From Carettochelys insculpta (Eukaryota > Chordata > Testudines > Carettochelyidae), in contig NC_134138.1 in NCBI RefSeq assembly GCF_033958435.1, forward strand, positions 81,082,298 to 81,146,297: a stretch of 64,000 nucleotides of DNA. Direction: 5' to 3'. Shown piece by piece: positions 59,666 to 64,000 of this stretch. The translations under genes were made by a program, and so were the position numbers. The notes beneath the pieces were generated by a model. That model saw only the letters and a list, made by a program, of their open reading frames with translations. It was not told the origin of the DNA and did no database searches. Position 1 is the stretch's first letter. Every line of letters starts with the position of its first letter.

Positions 59666-60016
59666 GGCCGTGTCTACATGAGCCCCAAACTTCGAAATGG
59701 CCACACAAATGGCCATTTCGAAGTTTACTATGAAGCGCTGAAATGCATATTCAGCGCTTCATTAGCATGCGGGCGGCCGCGGAACTTTGAAATTGACGCG
59801 CCTTGCCACCGCACGTCTCGTCCCCACGGGGCTCCTTTTCGAAAGGACCCCGCCTACTTCGAAGTCCCCTTATTCCCATGAGCGTCAATTTCGAAGTGCC
59901 GCAGCCGCCCGCATGCTAATGAAGCGCTGAATATGCATTTCAGCGCTTCATTAGTAAACTTCGAAATGGCCATTTGCGTGGCCATTTTGAAGTTTGGGGC
60001 TCGTGTAGACACGGCC
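59666..60016. mobile_element. Harbinger-like MITE, 'CCCCAAACTTCGAAA' family, copy 4, deleted
   Basis: 351 bp; perfect taa duplication (59663-59665, 60017-60019). The left arm is complete through ccccttattcccatgagc, but the mirror block (ggggacttcgaagtaggcgg through the GACGAG segment) is missing, so the sequence jumps to gtcaatttcgaagtgccgc at about 59883. Ends ggccgtgtctacatgagccc and, reversed, ggccgtgtctacacgagccc. Confidence 0.95.
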
Positions 60017-62399
60017 TAAGAGTCATGATCTTGGTATCCTTTGCATCACCACTGTGTGATCCTGGCATTTCTGCTAGTACGGGGAGTCCAGCACATTGTG
60101 TTGTGGGGCTATTCTGTAGTGCTGTGCCCTGTGGCTCACCACCGATTACACTGGTCGTATTCTAAATGCCAGAGATATGGTGCAGAATGGATGCTTGGCC
60201 TGGGGAGAAGAGGGTATGCATGCCATAGAGTCTTGCTCCCCAATGTGATTTATAGCTATGTATGGCTGGGTTTCCTGGTCATTTGCTCCCTTTAACAGTA
60301 GAGATCAGAGGCCTTGCTATTGCCTGGTTTATTAGCACATGCTCCAGAACTCATATCTAGCACATGTAGGTGTGGCCGAATGAATTTAGGCTACGTGTAA
60401 GCAGCTGGATCTCACTATGGGAACTGCCCCTACTTATGTCAGGGTAAGTTTGATGCAGAGATATAATCCTTGAGCTGTTCCTTTCTTTCACTTTGATGTG
60501 CCTGTCAGAATGGAATCTAGCTAGCAGCCAGAGCATTAATGGGGATGACACAGACTCCTCTTTTTTCAAGTTTTCAGTCTATGAAGAGCAGAAGGTTCTG
60601 CCAATAATACTTTTTCATCAGTGCTAGTGTGCTTTCATCAGTGCTTCATTTCAGTTGGAGCGTACCATTGTATGATCTCCATGCCAGCTAAAACAAGTTG
60701 ATTTTACATGTAAACAACGTATTTACATTTTTTGCAGGGAGGTGATAATTCCTCTCCTTCAGGCTTGTGGAAGGTAGGGGGAAAGAGTGAAGGGCTAAAA
60801 TACTACAATGGAAGAGGTTCACCAGCAGGCTGGTATGTATCCACTGGTCTATGTTTTATAAAAAAGGCCTCCATCTCTGAATGCACAAAATTGTGTACAC
60901 ATACACATTTGACAAATTTTACAGGTGCAAACACCAGCTGACAGAATTAAGTGTTTCTGAACATCTGACCATACACTTGAAATCATTCAGTGAATACACA
61001 CGACAGATAAAACCTGTATTCTTAAAACTCACTGAAACAACTGAAAGTGTCAATCAGTTGTTTATGTATTTTTGCACATGACCATAGCGGTGAGCCAATG
61101 CCCACTGCCCACTGCCATCAGGCCAAAACAGACAGCAGGGACTGAAAATGTATTCCACGATATTTTAGCCTTGGAAAGTCTCTGGCATATGGTAGATTGT
61201 CAAAGAGCTCTCCCTGCTCAAATAAAGCTATACGTTGGATCAGCTGAATGCATGCCAGTGTGTTAATATAGGCTATTGTTTTCAAACTTGCATTCTGGGC
61301 CAAGGCAAATCTTTACCTATTGAGACACCATATACTGAAACAGGTTTTTCTAATTGGATGCCTCCCTGAAGCATCTCACTGCACCTAGGGTCCCTGCTGC
61401 ATTTATCTACATGGCTAGTTAGGTGTCTCAGATTAAAACATGGCCCTGCTTTTCAGAAGCAGCAGTTTCTAACCAACAGATGCGAGGTGCTGTGGAAGAT
61501 GAGGGATCAGTGCAATGGCATCAGTTCCTATGCTTCTTGGGAGGGCAAGTTCCCAGCCATGCTCATTCCCTCATCTTCTGGCAGGGAACTTGGGCCGCTA
61601 CCCGGGCCAGGCAGTCTCCACTCTCTCTCTCACCCACACAGTGCATGAGCTGGTGCTTCCCAGAGCCAAGCTCTCAGCAGGCTCTGCTGTGTGGACTGCC
61701 CAGACACCAGCATGTGACACTATTTGTCCCAGCCACCCCTCCAAGGAGGGGCTACCAGGCCAAATTTGAGTAGTTTTGTTATCCTGCTTGCCAGCCCTAG
61801 AAATGCCAAGTGCAATGCCACTCACTGAAATCTGGCCCAGCTGCCCCTCTGTCCGGACAGAAGGCCAAAGGGTCAGATTCCAGTGGCATTGGAACCATGC
61901 AATTAAAGCAACACTCCAGACTGCTCTGGCAGCAGCCATACTGATTTAGTGTGGGACCACTGCTTAAAAGTGGTTGGGACCCCTGGCTCCAGAACTCAGA
62001 AAATGTGCAAAGACGTGAATGCTGTGACACCCCTGCAGACTGCTGCTCTGTTTGGCACTCCATTGCGCTAAATGCAGCACACACAGACACCTAACTAGCT
62101 GAGGGTTTTAACCTGATGCCCATCAGCACAGTATTCGAGCATCTTCCGCCTAAACCCAATAGCAATAGCAGGGCCCCCTTAGTGGACTTCATGGAGCCTC
62201 TGGCACTTCCCCCTTTTCAGGGTGAAAACTAGAAACTGTGCAAGTTCCATGTTTATTTTTACAGCTCTGTAGTTGTCAGGGCAGTCCGGGCTGAAGCAGA
62301 GGAGAACTGAAGTAGCGGCAGGGACAGGGAAATGTAAAGGGGAAAGGAGTGATGGGAGGGGAAACGTAATAGGCAGAGATACCTGAGTGCCTACATATT
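60017..62399. other. Non-coding stretch
   Basis: Frames up to 116 codons overlap in 61423-62090 on both strands without domain character. Nothing classified. Confidence 0.5.
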
Positions 62400-62560
62400 A
62401 TTTATTAAATATTTGACTTATCTTCTGAGTAGATAAGGCAGGCAAAGGACGGGTGAAAGTATTATTGCCCCATTTTACGGAGTGACAAAGAGAGAGTAAG
62501 CAGCTTGTCCAAGGTCAGATAGAACATCCACACAAGATCTAGTAACTGAACCTAGGACAT
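62400..62560 (-). repeat. MIR-like SINE, antisense
   Basis: ttattgccccattttacgg, agtaagcagcttgtccaagg, tcagatagaacatccac and actgaacctaggac are the antisense MIR order. Confidence 0.65.
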
Positions 62561-62579
62561 CTGCCTATACTGCCAGGCC

Positions 62580-62770
62580 CCGTCAAAGAGTTTCTGGGGC
62601 CCAAGCTGGCTCACTGACAACAGGGCACCAGCAGTGAACAGGTCTGAAGGCAGCACGGTGGCAGCAGGGCCTGGCCAGTGGGTGGTGGATGTGAGTGCAG
62701 GGCGCAGGAGGTGTGGGGCCCAAGACAATTGCCTTGTTCACCTTGCCCTAAGGCTGGGCCTGTATATTGC
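62580..62770. repeat. GC-rich repeat fragment
   Basis: gtttctggggcccaagctgg and cttgccctaaggctgggcct; similar base composition and motifs to 42936. Weak. Confidence 0.35.
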
Positions 62771-63654
62771 AAAGCATCATCATTAGCTTTTTAATTATTA
62801 TAATTACTATTATTCCCCAAACTCTTACTGGCAGCCATGGAAGAGCCGTGAAAGCCCTGCCCTGGCTGGTCAGACAGGTATTATGTTGCTAGTAAGGGTG
62901 AAACTACCATAATGAAGTAATGTTAATATAGGAGTGACTATGCTAATACCTGTGTTAAGCCTCTGAGCCTGCCGAGCATGTGTGCAGCATTCGGAGCAGA
63001 CTCACACTGAGCTGAGTACCTATGCAATCAAGTAAGTGCCGAGCCTTCTCGCCTGCTTAACCTGCCTCCCCAAGTGCTTTGTAAACATTACCAATGGTCA
63101 CTACAGAAGACAGTGGGTGGAATCCTGATTCTACTGAAGTCAGCAGAAAACATTTTATTTGGTGGAGCCAAGAGCTCACCCAGAATGTTTATCGAGAAGT
63201 GTCAGAATATTTCTGGGAGCTTCACATTGCCAGTGCATGTTCCTTCTAACTGTACTGTGAGTGCCCTGATGCTGTTCACAGAGGATTGAACTTTGAAGTC
63301 TAAGCTAATTCCAGCTAAAAGTTAAAGTTGAAGAAGTGTTTCAGCTGAATGCCTCTCACGCTCCCAGAGAATTACACCTTTTATCCAAAAGCCCTGACGT
63401 TTTTAGAAAACCCAAAAGCTAAAAGTTTGGAAATGAACAACTACGAGCAGGTCTACATGGTCACTCACTGTGGTATCATTTAAGTTGCTCAGAACTGTGA
63501 ATAAGCCACTGCTCCACCCGGGTGAATGTAAATTATATTGATCTCAGCACTGGTGTGAACAGTGCTATGTCTGAGAGAGTGTCTCCCACTGACACAGCTA
63601 TTTCCTCTTGTGGATGTGGATTTATTATGCTGAAGGACTATGCTGTGCAGCCGC
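62771..63654. other. Non-coding stretch
   Basis: gagcaggtctacatggtcac at 63448 may be a decayed GTCTACA-type end. Otherwise nothing. Confidence 0.45.
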
Positions 63655-63830
63655 CTGATGTGGCTGGGTGGGAGGATGCCAAAAGGGGCAACTGCTCAGG
63701 GCCCAGCAGTACAAAAGGGCCCAGAGAGCCTGACTGCCACTGACCTGGGCCCTTTAAATTGTGTCCAGAGCACTGCATAGTCTGCTCCGTAGAGCACTGA
63801 GGGCTGGGGCAGTGAGGCTCAAGAATCCTG
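63655..63830. repeat. Unclassified GC-rich repeat, second copy of 42936 type
   Basis: ggggcaactgctcagggccc, cctgggccctttaaattg and gtagagcactgagggctggg match blocks of 42936-43310 in the same order. Confidence 0.5.
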
Positions 63831-64000
63831 AGTTCCAGTCCAGGTATTGGAGGGCAATGTGCTCAGGTAGGCACACGCTGTTCTGTCTGTTCTCTGTAAA
63901 GCATGACCCCCTTCTGCTCCAACCTGTCCCAGTCACTGTATGTTACAAACACATAAGAGTGGGTTTCCCTTCAAAGACAAGCTCACAGGAGTGCAATGAA

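Overview
The window is eukaryotic, vertebrate, mostly non-coding DNA. The repeat mix fits a turtle (Testudines): CR1-type LINEs, MIR/tRNA-like SINEs, hAT and pogo-like fold-back elements, and above all many fold-back elements with GGC..GTCTACAC termini. I recognise several of these repeats from turtle genomes by memory only; a crocodilian or other sauropsid is not excluded. I found no protein-coding host gene I can support. Most open frames are short, or are chance frames inside palindromic repeats or GC-rich DNA.

Layout. From 1 to 26 kb the sequence is intron-like or intergenic, with scattered old repeats: fold-back MITEs at 4.6, 7.7, 9.0 and 13.1 kb, hAT MITEs at 6.8 and 9.3-10.0 kb, and SINE/CR1 remnants. 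From 26,515 to 30,613 lies a 4.1-kb PIF/Harbinger-type DNA transposon, with terminal inverted repeats, a 3-bp target duplication, a Myb/SANT-like gene on the plus strand and a HARBI1-like transposase gene on the minus strand. Both genes are broken by stops and frameshifts. From 31 to 38 kb five further GTCTACAC-type MITEs are packed together. At about 38.8-40.3 kb there is a strong CpG island, the only promoter-like stretch and the best sign of a host gene; splice-donor-like sites suggest non-coding first exon(s), more likely on the minus strand. From 43.8 to 47.3 kb an old LINE is interrupted by a hAT element (which itself carries a solo LTR) and by a Harbinger-type MITE. From 47.7 to 60 kb there are three more MITEs and a 5'-truncated CR1/L2-type LINE with an intact 175-codon end of ORF2. 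The last 4 kb holds only SINE-like and unclassified repeats.

The main story is the transposon system. The full-length Harbinger, its 415-bp internally deleted derivative at 7.7 kb, and a dozen MITEs with different interiors share one terminal signature, and most have 3-bp target duplications. Together they cover about 9.9 kb, or 15% of the window.
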